Shown here: positions 35,334-45,888 of the stretch, one piece after another
Layout: each line of letters begins with the position of its first letter
Position numbering within the stretch: the stretch's first letter is position 1
Source of the DNA: Pseudovirgaria hyperparasitica
Lineage: Eukaryota; Ascomycota; Dothideomycetes; Acrospermales; Acrospermaceae
Length of the DNA stretch: 64,000 nt
Assembly (NCBI RefSeq): GCF_010093815.1
Contig: NW_022985552.1
Span: 1,703,827-1,767,826 of the forward strand
Direction of reading: 5' to 3'
Program-made: the position numbers and the translations under genes
The notes under the pieces: generated by a model
Database searches by the model: none
The model's input: the letters and a program-made list of their open reading frames with translations, nothing else
What the model was told of the DNA's origin: nothing

Positions 35334-36468
35334 ATGGCTCCAAGGCGAGAGAGCAGCTTTGGTCTCGGAGATTCGGATGGTAGTACGAGCAACCAATGTG
35401 TCGAGAATCACGCATTCGGTAGCAGTTATTCTGTTGGATGCGTCTCGATATTTGGAGTTACCCTTGCATTGGAGCTGCTGGTGTTTTGCTTGTGGATCTT
35501 CTACAGGAAACGGATTCCAGATTTGCTATGGTACTTGTTCGGAATATCTTTATTGTTTTCTATCTTGTAAGTCGCCCGCACTCGGCCTTGTGCCGGACCA
35601 CTGACCAGTTACAGGAGCCATATAGGAGAGATCATCACGTATACTCTGCTCGCATGCGGAATATTCTATCATGAGGACAACTATGACCAGAACTATGGCG
35701 ACGGGCTTGGGAATTACTACAAGACATATGTCGCCATCATCTGGCTCTCGAGACTCTCCTATGTCATTCTATTCGCCATCATCACAATACCACTTCTCTC
35801 TGTCGTCCGTCAGGTAGCTGGTACGAGCTCCAGGGCTTTCAGGTGGATGCATGCTTCGCTTCTACTTGCATACCTCCTCCTTACACTGACATATCTAGGA
35901 ATGCAGAGTGCCGTCAACGGGAATCGCTTTGCTTGGGGAGGCAGACAGAGACAAGAGATTGGCGATGCATATTCGAAGATAGGGATAGCGACCAGATTCA
36001 TCTTTTTCTTCATGAGTGTTAGTGTAGCCGCAGAGTTGATGATAACGCTTGTTCGCATCAAGAACCGCGGAAGTGCTCTTGGAGTAAGCGATTCTAATTC
36101 TAAACTGCTCAAAGCTCACTAATTTCCATTTGAAGACACTCCTGCTATTTTCCATGCTGTTTATTTTGTTCCTCTGGCTCAATACAGTATCGACGGTTGC
36201 ATACGACATAAAATACGATATCATGAAATACTACATACAGTACGATCAAGACAGATATCTCGCAGATGTGCAGGCATTCGCAGGCATTGGGACCATCAGT
36301 GGTGTTTTCACCTTCATCTTTCTTCTTCTTCTCGCTGGAGCGACCACTGCGAGCGCTACACAAGATGCAGTACCTCACGCAGTGGGGAAGTCAGGCGACT
36401 CTAAGGACAACGAACAAGTTCTGGTGAGCGCATCAGGACAACAACACACCATGATAGACCATACATGA
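35334..36468 (+). CDS. Orphan integral membrane protein with about seven spans (344 aa)
   Basis: Exons 35334-35566, 35615-36083, 36136-36468, in phase with good GTAAGT/GTAAGC donors. The start MAPRRESSFGLGDSD is followed by a short polar N-terminus without a signal peptide. Hydrophobic spans are visible in this order: VSIFGVTLALELLVFCLWIF; LLWYLFGISLLFSIL; IITYTLLACGIFY; IIWLSRLSYVILFAIITIPL; LLLAYLLLTLTYL; FIFFFMSVSVAAELMITL; LLLFSMLFILFLWL; and IGTISGVFTFIFLLLLAG, i.e. seven or eight. The C-terminus is hydrophilic. The layout recalls fungal receptor-like membrane proteins, but I see no diagnostic motif and name no function. Confidence 0.8.
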
Positions 36469-37460
36469 ATGCGAAGAGAAAATAAACATGCGAATAAATG
36501 ATACTATGGTCACTGATGTTTTCGGGAAGTTGTAGTTAATCTCGGATTCAGAATGAGATCGGGCGTCGCGGTTCATAAAACCCGAATGTACTGTTATCCG
36601 GATGCGGTGCGAGCATATCCTCAGGAAGACTTTCCGACCGTTAACACCTTCTTGGGGCACGACGTAAGCCTGCGAGCGTGTGCTTTCCGGGCCGTGGCTT
36701 GACGCGCTACCATTGGTGGGTTTTGCCGAAAAAGGCAAGTGTTGCTACATCTCCGTCAAAGTTCGTCGCCGTAGGCAAAGGCCGGGGACGAGCGCACAAA
36801 TGCTCCTAGGAAAACGACGGATTAAACCTTCTCAAATCACTCTCCGGCCTCACTACCATTGGAATGGTTAGCGCTTAATTTTGATCCAATCAAGTGATTT
36901 ATATTCATCAAGTCCAACAGGGGTTGCAAATGTCGTAAATCGCTCTCTTTTAGAGCCTAACTTATGATATATTTTACCATATTTGGATTGCCTCAAAAGA
37001 TACACAGAGTAAGAGGTATACAATAATATCTTAATTTAAGATTTTAAGTAGAATAAAGCTACTATTCATGGTTGTGAGGGTAGGTGATCCACGACTTTTG
37101 CAACCCACTGTTGGTCCTGTTGGTCTCGAAATCATGAGTTGCACGAGACATACCAGCATGAATAGAGTCAACAGTTGGACTTTGCATTGGGCCATACGTA
37201 CTATCGGATGCAGATCTTTCGATTTGACCACTTGCGAGATCGATTTGCTGAGTCAAGTGTTGCTCCTCGGGATCAGACCTTGTCCAAACCCCGACTTTTG
37301 ACTGAAGAGACCAACGTCAACAACAACAAACACACGCTTCATGTATATAAAGTAGCAGGCGAATCCGCCAAATGGTATTACTCCTAAAGCATTAAAAGTT
37401 TCCTGAGACAGTTTTCGACAGAATACGATTAATACCTTGCCCCCCAAGAAATATCACACA
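36469..37460. other. Intergenic region, membrane orphan / P450
   Basis: About 1 kb. 36870-37070 is very AT-rich with TTATGATATA/TTTAAGATTTT stretches. The right end holds the P450 TATA box. No gene was seen. Confidence 0.4.
37344..37351 (+). promoter_or_regulatory. TATA box of the P450 gene
   Basis: TATATAAA, 110 bp before the ATG at 37461, after a run of CAACAACAAACACA. A plausible core promoter by motif and spacing only. Confidence 0.5.
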
Positions 37461-39161
37461 ATGCAATTGGTTCTTCTTCTCATATTGCTCGGCGCAGCTG
37501 CCCTTGTGTTCTTGTTTATCAACAGAACAATCCTATCGCCACTTAGAAAGATACCTGGTCCGATTCCTGCCAGACTTACATCCAAATGGTTGTGGCTCTT
37601 GGATTTGTCAGGCAAAGGCCCAGCTACATTACGTGACCTGCATAGTCGCCACGGTATGTGTTATACATAGATCTCTAGAAAGTATAGGAAAACTAAACCG
37701 TCGAAGGAAAAGTCATACGAATTGGCCCAAAAGAGGTCAGCATCAACGATATAGATGTTTATACACAGACGCTCTATAAGCAAGCAAGCCCATATATGAA
37801 GGTTCGCAAGTGTCATTATTACTTCACATATACACACTGACTTTATTGTAGGAGCCTGTTTTCTATGAGCCGTTTGGAGCGCCTGGCGCTGGCGATAATG
37901 TCTTCACAACAGCAGACCCTAAGCTTCATTCGTTGTTACGACGAACCATGGCGAATAGCTTCTCTCGGAAGAGCATCCTGGAGTTCGAACCTCAAATTTG
38001 GGACACCGCGAACAAGATGACAAGTGTTCTCCAACGCGAGTTCGCAAATCGACCTCGTAACGTGAATGTCTCGAGCATGCTTCGCTGTATGATGCTAGAT
38101 GTCATCTCCGTCTTCGCATTTGGGAAAGACATGGGTGCTCTTGACAAAGAGGGGTTCGCGGAAGAAGTATTGACGGCTTTCAATAATTTCGATACGAGTA
38201 ACTTCATGGTAGGTCAACATAATCGCGGTCAACTGAACTACACACTGATTGAAACTCTAGTTTCAAGGCTCGCCCCGGCTTAGGCAGATCTTGCTCCCAA
38301 TACTGTCAAATATACCAATCGACAATTTTCAGGCAGTCACACGAATGCTTGCTGTAAGTTGAATGATATGGGTATGTGGCTCTGCTAACACCCCTACAGA
38401 AAGTCGACGAACAGCTTGCTAAAATCTCACTTACGGACAAATCTTCGAGTGCCTTGCTAAAGGGTACCATGGAGTCCCGCGAGAAGATGGGGTTGCCCGT
38501 GACTAAGCTTATCCTTCGACAGGAGGGTCTCGGTGCAATCTTTGCTGGGACAGACACGACGGCTATCAGTCTCACATATGGCACATGGGCGATCCTATCC
38601 AATGAAGCCATCCGATCCAAGCTCACGGAGGAATTGAGAACAGTTTGGGCCCACCGTGAAGAACACCCGTCTTTGAACACCCTGGAAGGACTGCCGTATC
38701 TTCAAGCTTGTGTCAAAGAATCACTCCGATATGCCACATCGGTTTCTGGACGTCTTCCGCGTGTTGTGGGTGAAGGGGGTCTTTCCGTCCAAAACTACAA
38801 CTTACCACCCGGGACTGTTGTAAGTTCTTCAAATTATCTGATGCATTTTGATGAGGATGTGTTTCCACAACCCTTCGTATTCGACCCTTCTCGGTGGCAT
38901 ACAGGCGATGTTGCGGCTTTGAAACTTCGTAATCGGCATCTGGTTCCATTCAGCGAAGGGTCGCGGAGATGTGTTGGTATGAATTTAGCACAAGCGGAGA
39001 TGTACATCACTCTAGCATCAATTTTCAGGTGGTTTAAAGCGGTCGAGGTGGTGGACAAAGAAATACGTGGACACCGGATCCTTACAACTGCAGTTCCAGA
39101 TGGAGTGTGGGCCAAAGTAGCGAGCATCAAAGACGAAGTGGAACGGGAGAGTAGTTATTAA
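37461..39161 (+). CDS. Cytochrome P450 monooxygenase (499 aa)
   Basis: Haem-thiolate oxidase, probably ER-anchored. Exons 37461-37653, 37707-37801, 37852-38208, 38261-38353, 38400-39161. The N-terminus has one membrane span (LVLLLILLGAAALVFLFI) then the Pro-rich hinge IPGPIPA. The C-helix block is RTMANSFSRKSI. The I-helix AGTDTT lies at about 295-300, the K-helix ESLR at about 353-356, and the meander PSRW. The haem loop FSEGSRRCVG at 430-439 has Cys437 as the iron ligand. Everything needed for activity is present. Exon 2 ends with a weak donor (GTTCGC). The substrate cannot be read. It sits between a membrane orphan and a small stress-type gene, with a C6 regulator 1.4 kb on, but no biosynthetic core gene is present. 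Confidence 0.94.
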
Positions 39162-39509
39162 TTAGATGACAAGGGATGAATGTACTATTACGCAAGAAAA
39201 AAATATAATGAAAATCCGACGGATACTACAAAGGACTGACAATGACTATGACTCTTTGTGTAGCTCTAATGCGCCGCGTTTGCTAAAATCGCGCCCTTGT
39301 CCATCACGGTGATCGCATCAACCACAATAATTAATACCTCACTCATTTGACAAGCGAAACAGCAACATAATTAGTCGTCGGCGTCGCTTGCCATCGGTTC
39401 AAAGTCCTGAAGACTCCACTAATTTCCGACAGCTGGTAGCAGTCTGTGTGACAGAAGAAAACTCTTCGCTTTCAGCCAAGCACCCGTCATAGGGCCGCTC
39501 TGACGGAAT

Positions 39510-39517
39510 TTCTTGAA
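39510..39517. promoter_or_regulatory. Heat-shock-element-like dyad TTCTTGAA
   Basis: TTC-TT-GAA matches the TTCnnGAA unit of heat-shock elements; another GAA lies just upstream but with spacing one base short. It sits 245 bp upstream of the TATA box of the 70-residue gene. A single dyad is weak evidence on its own. Confidence 0.35.
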
Positions 39518-39575
39518 TAATGAGAATCCAAAAAAAGGCATGCAGAAAATTTCTTCTTATTGGTGCAGCGCGAGC

Positions 39576-39583
39576 GAACGTTC
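39576..39583. promoter_or_regulatory. Heat-shock-element-like dyad GAACGTTC
   Basis: GAA-CG-TTC lies within the perfect 10-bp palindrome CGAACGTTCG (39575-39584). It is the second such dyad within 75 bp, about 180 bp upstream of the TATA box. Binding by a heat-shock factor is inferred. Confidence 0.38.
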
Positions 39584-39761
39584 GTGTGGCGTTTTGAGCG
39601 GTTTGATTGGCTGGCGCAGGCCCTCCTGGCGCTGGTTACGTTGCGTTTGGCGTGACCCTAGTGCCACTCGAGCTCCGCGCGGAGTAACGCTTTGTGCTGT
39701 GCGTGTGCGACGGGGTTGTTACTCTGGAGCTGGTGGATCGTAGGGCTGAGGGTAGATGTGA

Positions 39762-39771
39762 TATATATAAG
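39762..39771 (+). promoter_or_regulatory. TATA box of the 70-aa gene
   Basis: TATATATAAG, 135 bp upstream of the ATG at 39906, followed by an A/C-rich leader typical of strongly expressed fungal genes. Confidence 0.6.
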
Positions 39772-39905
39772 GGCCTGGGAAGAAGCACGACTGAACAAAT
39801 TATCATCCCACACTATCCTGCAGCAAACTCATCAAACAAACTCTTCAAAACCAAGCCTCATAAATCTCATAGCCTCTTAAGCTCCTGAGCCTTCAATTAA
39901 ACAAC

Positions 39906-40173
39906 ATGTTCCCCGAATATATCTCCATGTACGGCTCTGGCGTCGCCGAAGCGCTTAAGAAGCCTGCTCCTCGCTCCTCCAAGACTTCCACTCCTGTTGT
40001 CAGCTCACGAAACTCCGTCTCCTCTGGTCCGCCCCTGCTGTCCTTATGTCAATCTCGAACTCGCGCTAATGATTACTACAGAACGCCGATCAAACAGCAT
40101 CGAGGAGGCTCGCAAAATCAAGAAGAGGTCTTTCTTCAGCTCTGCCACCGTCAACTACTTCACTACGCGGTGA
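39906..40173 (+). CDS. Small Ser/Lys-rich protein of 70 aa, possibly stress-induced
   Basis: Exons 39906-40026 and 40082-40173. The protein starts MFPEYISMYGSGVAEALKKP, continues with a Ser-rich stretch, and ends SIEEARKIKKRSFFSSATVN then YFTTR. The join at E (G|AA) reads SSERRSNSIEEARKI, which looks like continuous sequence; without splicing the frame after 40026 becomes disordered. The donor is GTCCGC, an unusual context, but the branch site CTAAT and acceptor TACAG are good. There is no signal peptide, membrane span or cysteine. The strong promoter architecture suggests regulated high expression. I recognise no named family. The next gene downstream is the C6 regulator, convergent. Confidence 0.65.
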
Positions 40174-40532
40174 ACTGTGCTTCAAGTCCAGAAGAAACGA
40201 GGAAGACGCTCCAATGAGTGTAATCGATTTAAAAGTGTTTTGAGCATTATTCCCATGGGATGGCGTTGGATAAATGGATGAGTTCTGGCCGTGCTCAAAT
40301 AGAGAATCATTAATGATAATGAGATTTTCTTGACCTTGGATGGGCAAAATGACCAATTACATAGGAGTATGTGCATCAGCGAGAAGCTTCAATTTCTTTC
40401 ATGCCAGGCCAGTAATCTCCACTCCTCGTCTTATGAAGCTACGAGGGCGGATATTGACACACGTGTCACATTGTCGGTACGATCCAAGATCGATCTGGAC
40501 AAGTAGACAAAGCCAGGGCCGGGTGATGGTAC
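40174..40532. other. Convergent intergenic region, small protein / C6 regulator
   Basis: 359 bp between two 3' ends; presumably both 3' UTRs. Nothing else was seen. Confidence 0.45.
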
Positions 40533-42893
40533 TCATAGTGTCGGCATCGCTGTATTCCAGTCAACACTCTCAAGCCAGGCCAAGAAAGCCTCGCTGTCCA
40601 TTGGCAGGTTTGGATCGATTCCTGTCATGGCCAAATTTTGATCCTGCAGGTCCATTGCAACGTCATCAGTGTTGGGCCTTACATACGTATGTTGGTGCTC
40701 GTAGTCTAGAGCCTCATCAAGCATCGAGCCGAGTTTTTCACTAGCGTCCTTGCACAGAGAATAGTACTTGTGAGGTTCCGGGAGCCACTCTAGACATCCA
40801 ATGAGCACGGATAAATTTCGTATCAAGGTAGACCGAGGTATAGATTTGTCGAGTGGAGTATTTGAGATTGTGCAGTTTCGGAGCTCTGTAGTGAGCACCC
40901 CAGCGACGGGAAGACCGAAGCTGAGTAACTTCAACCATAATTAGTCTCGCCAGCTTCCAAATTTGGGATAAACCTACAAGCCATGGAAAGTCACGAGAAA
41001 GGACATTGCCTTCTGAATTTACATAGTTTCTCTTCTTCGTGACCGTAGTGAGTTCAGATAGGATTTTCATCGCCAACTGAAGCAATTCTACATTACTGAT
41101 GCCTACGTTCTTGGTCAAAATTCTTAGTATCATAAATTCGTTGTAGACGAAATTCAGATAGCACACAAGAAGAGTTAGGTTGGCATTTGACACGTCATTC
41201 GTCTCCCAGATGGTATCAGTATAATGAAGGTGCTTAGGAAGCTTAGCCCAGGCAAGTCGGGCGTTCTCTCGAATGTTGCTGAAGTATTTAGTCGAAGGAT
41301 AGGACATTCATCCGGGATGACATACCCTAGCTTCTGTACAACCTCAGGCCCAGGCTCACTTCTCGACAACTCCAGTGTTTCTTCTTTAAAAATAGCGAGC
41401 TGGTAACGCATACGTAATATAGTAGTCGGACGAACTTTATGGTCCTGATTCGTTAGGAGGCTTCTAGTATCAAGATATGGGAATTACCATGTTCCATCCG
41501 TCAGCATCTAAGCGTGCCAGCGCAGCCTCAAGCATAGGGCCCTCGAGTAAATAATCGTCCGGACTGAGGTTCAAGGGCATTCTAATATCGCAATAGTGTC
41601 TTGGAATTCTTGGAGGTCTTCCGAGGAATGTTGCGAGGTCCTTGTCAGCCCTATAGAAGTAGCAATGGAGGCATTTTCGAATTTCCGAGATGAAAAACGG
41701 AACTTTCTCATCATCATGATTCTTGTGTATTCCTAACGCAAATACGTCCGACGTTGCGTCCCCGAATCGGCGCCATAAACCTGGGCCTATGATACTATCA
41801 GAAGTGACATCTTTTATTAAGATCTCTATACTGACTAGAGTCACCGTGAATGCTCGAGATTAGTTGGCAATTCGTGTGAAATAACCATAGCATTATCTCG
41901 TTTTCGGCTCCGATCTCGCGGCAGATTGACACACAGGTATTTGAGTGATCGAGCATGCTCTCGTCAAATTTCCAAGAGTCATCAATCGGAGTTGTAGGCG
42001 TTATGAGCTTCGCAAGTCCAGCTATTGAATAAAGTACGCCAATGAATTCCCATCGGAGATTGCATTTAGTATACTGAAGATGAAAATCAGCTGCTTTGAG
42101 GTTTTTCGAAATAACGAATGGAACCGCAGTATTCTCTGAGATCTCTGTGAAGACCTCAACAAGAGAACGCCCTGTGGCGTCCCATTCTTCGATGTGTTTT
42201 CGCATTTCAGGTAGAGCATTGAGAATCAAGGGTGCCGGTATAACAGTACCGATCGCCACGTCAAAGTACTTCCTTATCATTTTCTCAATTCTGCCAAAAG
42301 GCCATAAGGCCTCAAGGACGTTAAGCTTCGATTCACTTAATGTTCCATGTTTTGCTATGCCTCGCAGTGGCGCCTCCGTGGATGATGCGTTAGTATCATC
42401 CGAGACTGTAGTCCAGAGCCCTACTGCATGAGAATTGTTCACGCCTCTTCCTGGGACGCTGTGGTCTGTTAGCTCGGACGGACTAGGAGGTATTATTGTT
42501 CTTCCCAGGAAGATTCTGTAAGATGCCACTTCCGATCAGGGGCACGATAGGATAGAGCGAGAACAATACCTAGACTGAGACTGTTGCTCTGCTTGATTTA
42601 GCGACGGGCTCCTTCTCGTGTTCTTGGATCGACTCATCGGCGCAGGATGATAAAAGCACTGTCACATATGCACATTAGATCCATGACAAGATGCAATATT
42701 AGAGTAGCGTGACCATACTACACGTGCTCTACCTCGTCTTTCACATTTTTGACAAATTGGATGCGTGTGGTCACAGCTATCAATCCCGGTCAGACAATGA
42801 GACTCCTTGAATGTCGGGACAGACGTTGATATACCTTATCTTGCTTCTCCGACACGGCTCACATGAGCTTGGCATGCCATTGCGCCTGATCAT
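40533..42893 (-). CDS. Zn2Cys6 fungal transcription factor (660 aa)
   Basis: Exons 42893-42835, 42776-42722, 42658-42570, 42515-41845, 41780-41488, 41444-41326, 41278-40978, 40928-40533. The DNA-binding knuckle is complete: Cys11-X2-Cys14-X6-Cys21-X6-Cys28-X2-Cys31-X7-Cys39, reading CEPCRRSKISCDHTHPICQKC, split over three exons. A fungal-specific transcription factor domain follows, with the typical WRRFGDATSDVFALGIHK and DLATFLGRPPRIPRHYCDIR, which resembles the RSC3/RSC30-like subgroup. The C-terminus is acidic and hydrophobic, ending LESVDWNTAMPTL, possibly an activation region. Ser20 before Cys21 is an uncommon residue there. All seven introns keep frame. The targets are unknown; the nearby P450 is one candidate. 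Confidence 0.88.
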
Positions 42894-43473
42894 GTTTTTG
42901 ATGATCGTCACATTGGGGACAGTACAGAGCACACACGAATAAAAATCAACGCGGTCGTACTATGGCGGAGCTGCAATCGGAGTTGAAGTCGGACTGCCTT
43001 GGACGGATCGGACCGCGTGGTGCATTTGATGCATTATGTCAGCGTCCACGGGCTAAGGATCCGATTAGCACCTAGACTGTCCATTTACTTCCACGTGTGA
43101 GTGACGGCGGAATAATGTATTCCAGTATGTCCTATACAGATATCATCGAATTTACTATACAGACGCTCACTATGAGTATTGGTTCGCTTCAAGTGGTCCT
43201 AAAAACTTGTTGTGCGGTGGCTCTTTCGAAGCCCGGCCGGTGAAATATACCGTGGGATTGCAAGTCAACAGGACTAACAATGAAAGGGACGAGATAACGG
43301 GATAGACGCTTTTGTCTTCTATGTTGCATTGAAAGCGCAAAAGAGCCCGTGCCGTCAATTGACTTGACAGCAAGTCCGGTGACCAAACAGCGTCTACAAA
43401 AACCACTTCTGCGGTAGTGTTCAAGTGACTGTCTAGAGATACGCTCAAAAGTGGTATGGCTCTTGGTCGAATC
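42894..43473. other. Intergenic region, C6 regulator promoter / SEC62 3' end
   Basis: 580 bp: the promoter of the regulator gene and the 3' UTR of SEC62, both read on the minus strand. No further feature was recognised. Confidence 0.45.
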
Positions 43474-44725
43474 CTACTCGTCATCCGCCTCTTCAACAGA
43501 AGCCTGCATCCTGCGCTGTTGGGCAGTTTGTCCGTCCACAGTAGATGCTCCCGTCGTAGACGCAGGTGCAGCTGGGGCTGCAGGTACTGCAGTAACTGGT
43601 ACTGCAGGTGTGTCTGATTGTTTTGCTTTCTTGGATTTACCATCCGCTGCGGCTTCAGCTTTCTTTTGCTTCTTCAATTTCTTCGCTTCCTTCTTTGCCT
43701 TCTTGTCCTAGACTTATATTAGTACGATTGATACGTGGTGTTATTCATTGCCTACCTCAGCTGTCTCCTGCCATGCGCCCCATGGCCTGAAGGAGTCGAA
43801 GAACCCAACATCTTCGAATAGATTGGGAAATAGCCAAAACCCGGGAGGGACCGTGAATACGGTCACACAGAACAAGATGAGTCGAAAGATAGCCATAACG
43901 AAGAAGAGACCGATGAGGCCTAGCATGCCCATACTCAAGTACCACACGCCTGTCCGGAGAAAGAGCGGCCAGAGCGGAAATAGAACAATGGCGAAAACGA
44001 CGACCAGGGCAAGAGCAGCGTAAAGTCTCATTTTCCAGGGGGAGCCTTCATACAACCAGATGTAATAATCATCGTCTGCGGTATTCTGCTGCTGCTCGAT
44101 CCTGACATTCCATTGACCCTTGATTCGCTTCTTGCTCCCATGTGAGTGGCCTTCGTGGCCAGCATTCGGATCCTGTTTTGACACGCGAATCGCAAGCATA
44201 GATAGGGGCAGCAGCTTGAATGTATTTTCGGCTGATGGACGATCCTTGACTTCGGGTAGGATGATGTTCTTGGACCTAGCTTTTTGGTATGCGGGGGAAA
44301 GCAGTGCTCTGATAGCGCGCTTCACTAATTGAAACATGTTAGCTTCGTGGGAAATAAAGTTAAAAAGGCTGCATACCTCTGATCATATCCTTCCGTTTTT
44401 CCTGGAAAAGGACTGTCCGCGGCTTCAGATCTTGCGACTTGAGGAAGTCCGCGACAGCGAGAGCCTCTGGTTTTGGTGGACCTGGTTGTATGGGCTGCTG
44501 TTGTTGCTGTTGCTGTTGCTGTTGCATTTGTTGTTGCTGCATTGCTTGCGCCCGCATGCGAGCTAGAAGTTCTTCTACAGTGATACCCAGTCGTTGTGCC
44601 TCGGCGCGAAGCTGCTCCTGCATTTGTCGAATCTGCTCAGGTGAAGGTTGTGCTGGAGGACCTTGGGAGCGGGCTCCGCCTGGTCCACCCATAGGTACTC
44701 CCTGTGGTGGCGGTTGCGAAGCCAT
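43474..44725 (-). CDS. SEC62: SEC62, ER post-translational translocation subunit (383 aa)
   Basis: Works with SEC61/SEC63 to move precursor proteins into the ER. Exons 44725-44377, 44324-43756, 43707-43474. The N-terminus is Pro/Gln-rich with a polyglutamine run (CAG/CAA repeats, about 44490-44550). Next is the cytosolic domain (AVADFLKSQDLKPRTVLFQE, KRAIRALLSPAYQKA), then two close membrane spans (AALALVVVFAIVLFPLWPLF and LGLIGLFFVMAIFRLILFCV), then GFWLFPNLFEDVGFFDSFRP, the family's best conserved block, and a Lys/Ala-rich C-terminal tail. Length and order match fungal SEC62. It shares a 452-bp divergent promoter with RPL12. Confidence 0.95.
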
Positions 44726-45177
44726 CGTTGTTGAGTCGAAATACCAACGACTAATGTTTCTTAAAGAAGTGAGGGTAATCCGACGTCACAAGATGCGAAT
44801 ACACAACTTGTGAGAACTGTGGGATAGTTGGGAGGCCGATGGAGGACCAAGGGTTATGGGTGCATCGGTGTGCAAGGCCCAGAGAGCGGAGAAGGCTACC
44901 GTCCACGATAGATGCCAGTAATGGTGATACGTGAGTCGCAAGTTTGATGCCACATTGCTAGAGCGAACTTCTTGGAAGGGTCGTAAGTGGTGCGCTTATC
45001 TTCATGAGGCTAGCGTCTCTTGGCGAACGAGCTCGCTTCGCCCACTCGTCAAATATGCGCGTTGCAAAACTCTACTTCTGTTCCTCAAGCACACCCAGGA
45101 GTCACCGCGATCTCCTCCACAATATTTTTGCTTCAACACAACATATCAATTGTGGTTGACTACCTTACGTATTGACC
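44726..45177. other. Divergent promoter region, SEC62 / RPL12
   Basis: 452 bp. It must hold the promoters of a translocon subunit and a ribosomal protein. The right part has the pyrimidine-rich, CTTCAACA-type leader common to ribosomal protein genes. Confidence 0.5.

Positions 45178-45888
<711 letters not shown>

Larger units (their letters stand above)
39162..39905. other. Intergenic region, P450 / 70-aa small protein
   Basis: 744 bp with an unusually structured promoter for the small gene: heat-shock-like dyads at 39510-39517 and 39576-39583, a GC-rich stretch, a TATA box and an A/C-rich leader (39800-39905). Confidence 0.5.

Noticed and set aside
39390-39425. tRNA B-box-like sequence (GGTTCAAAGTCC)
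   Set aside because: One base too long for the consensus and no A box or cloverleaf could be drawn around it.
37461-42893. Secondary-metabolite gene cluster
   Set aside because: There is a P450 and a C6 regulator but no polyketide synthase, NRPS, terpene cyclase or dimethylallyl transferase in the window.
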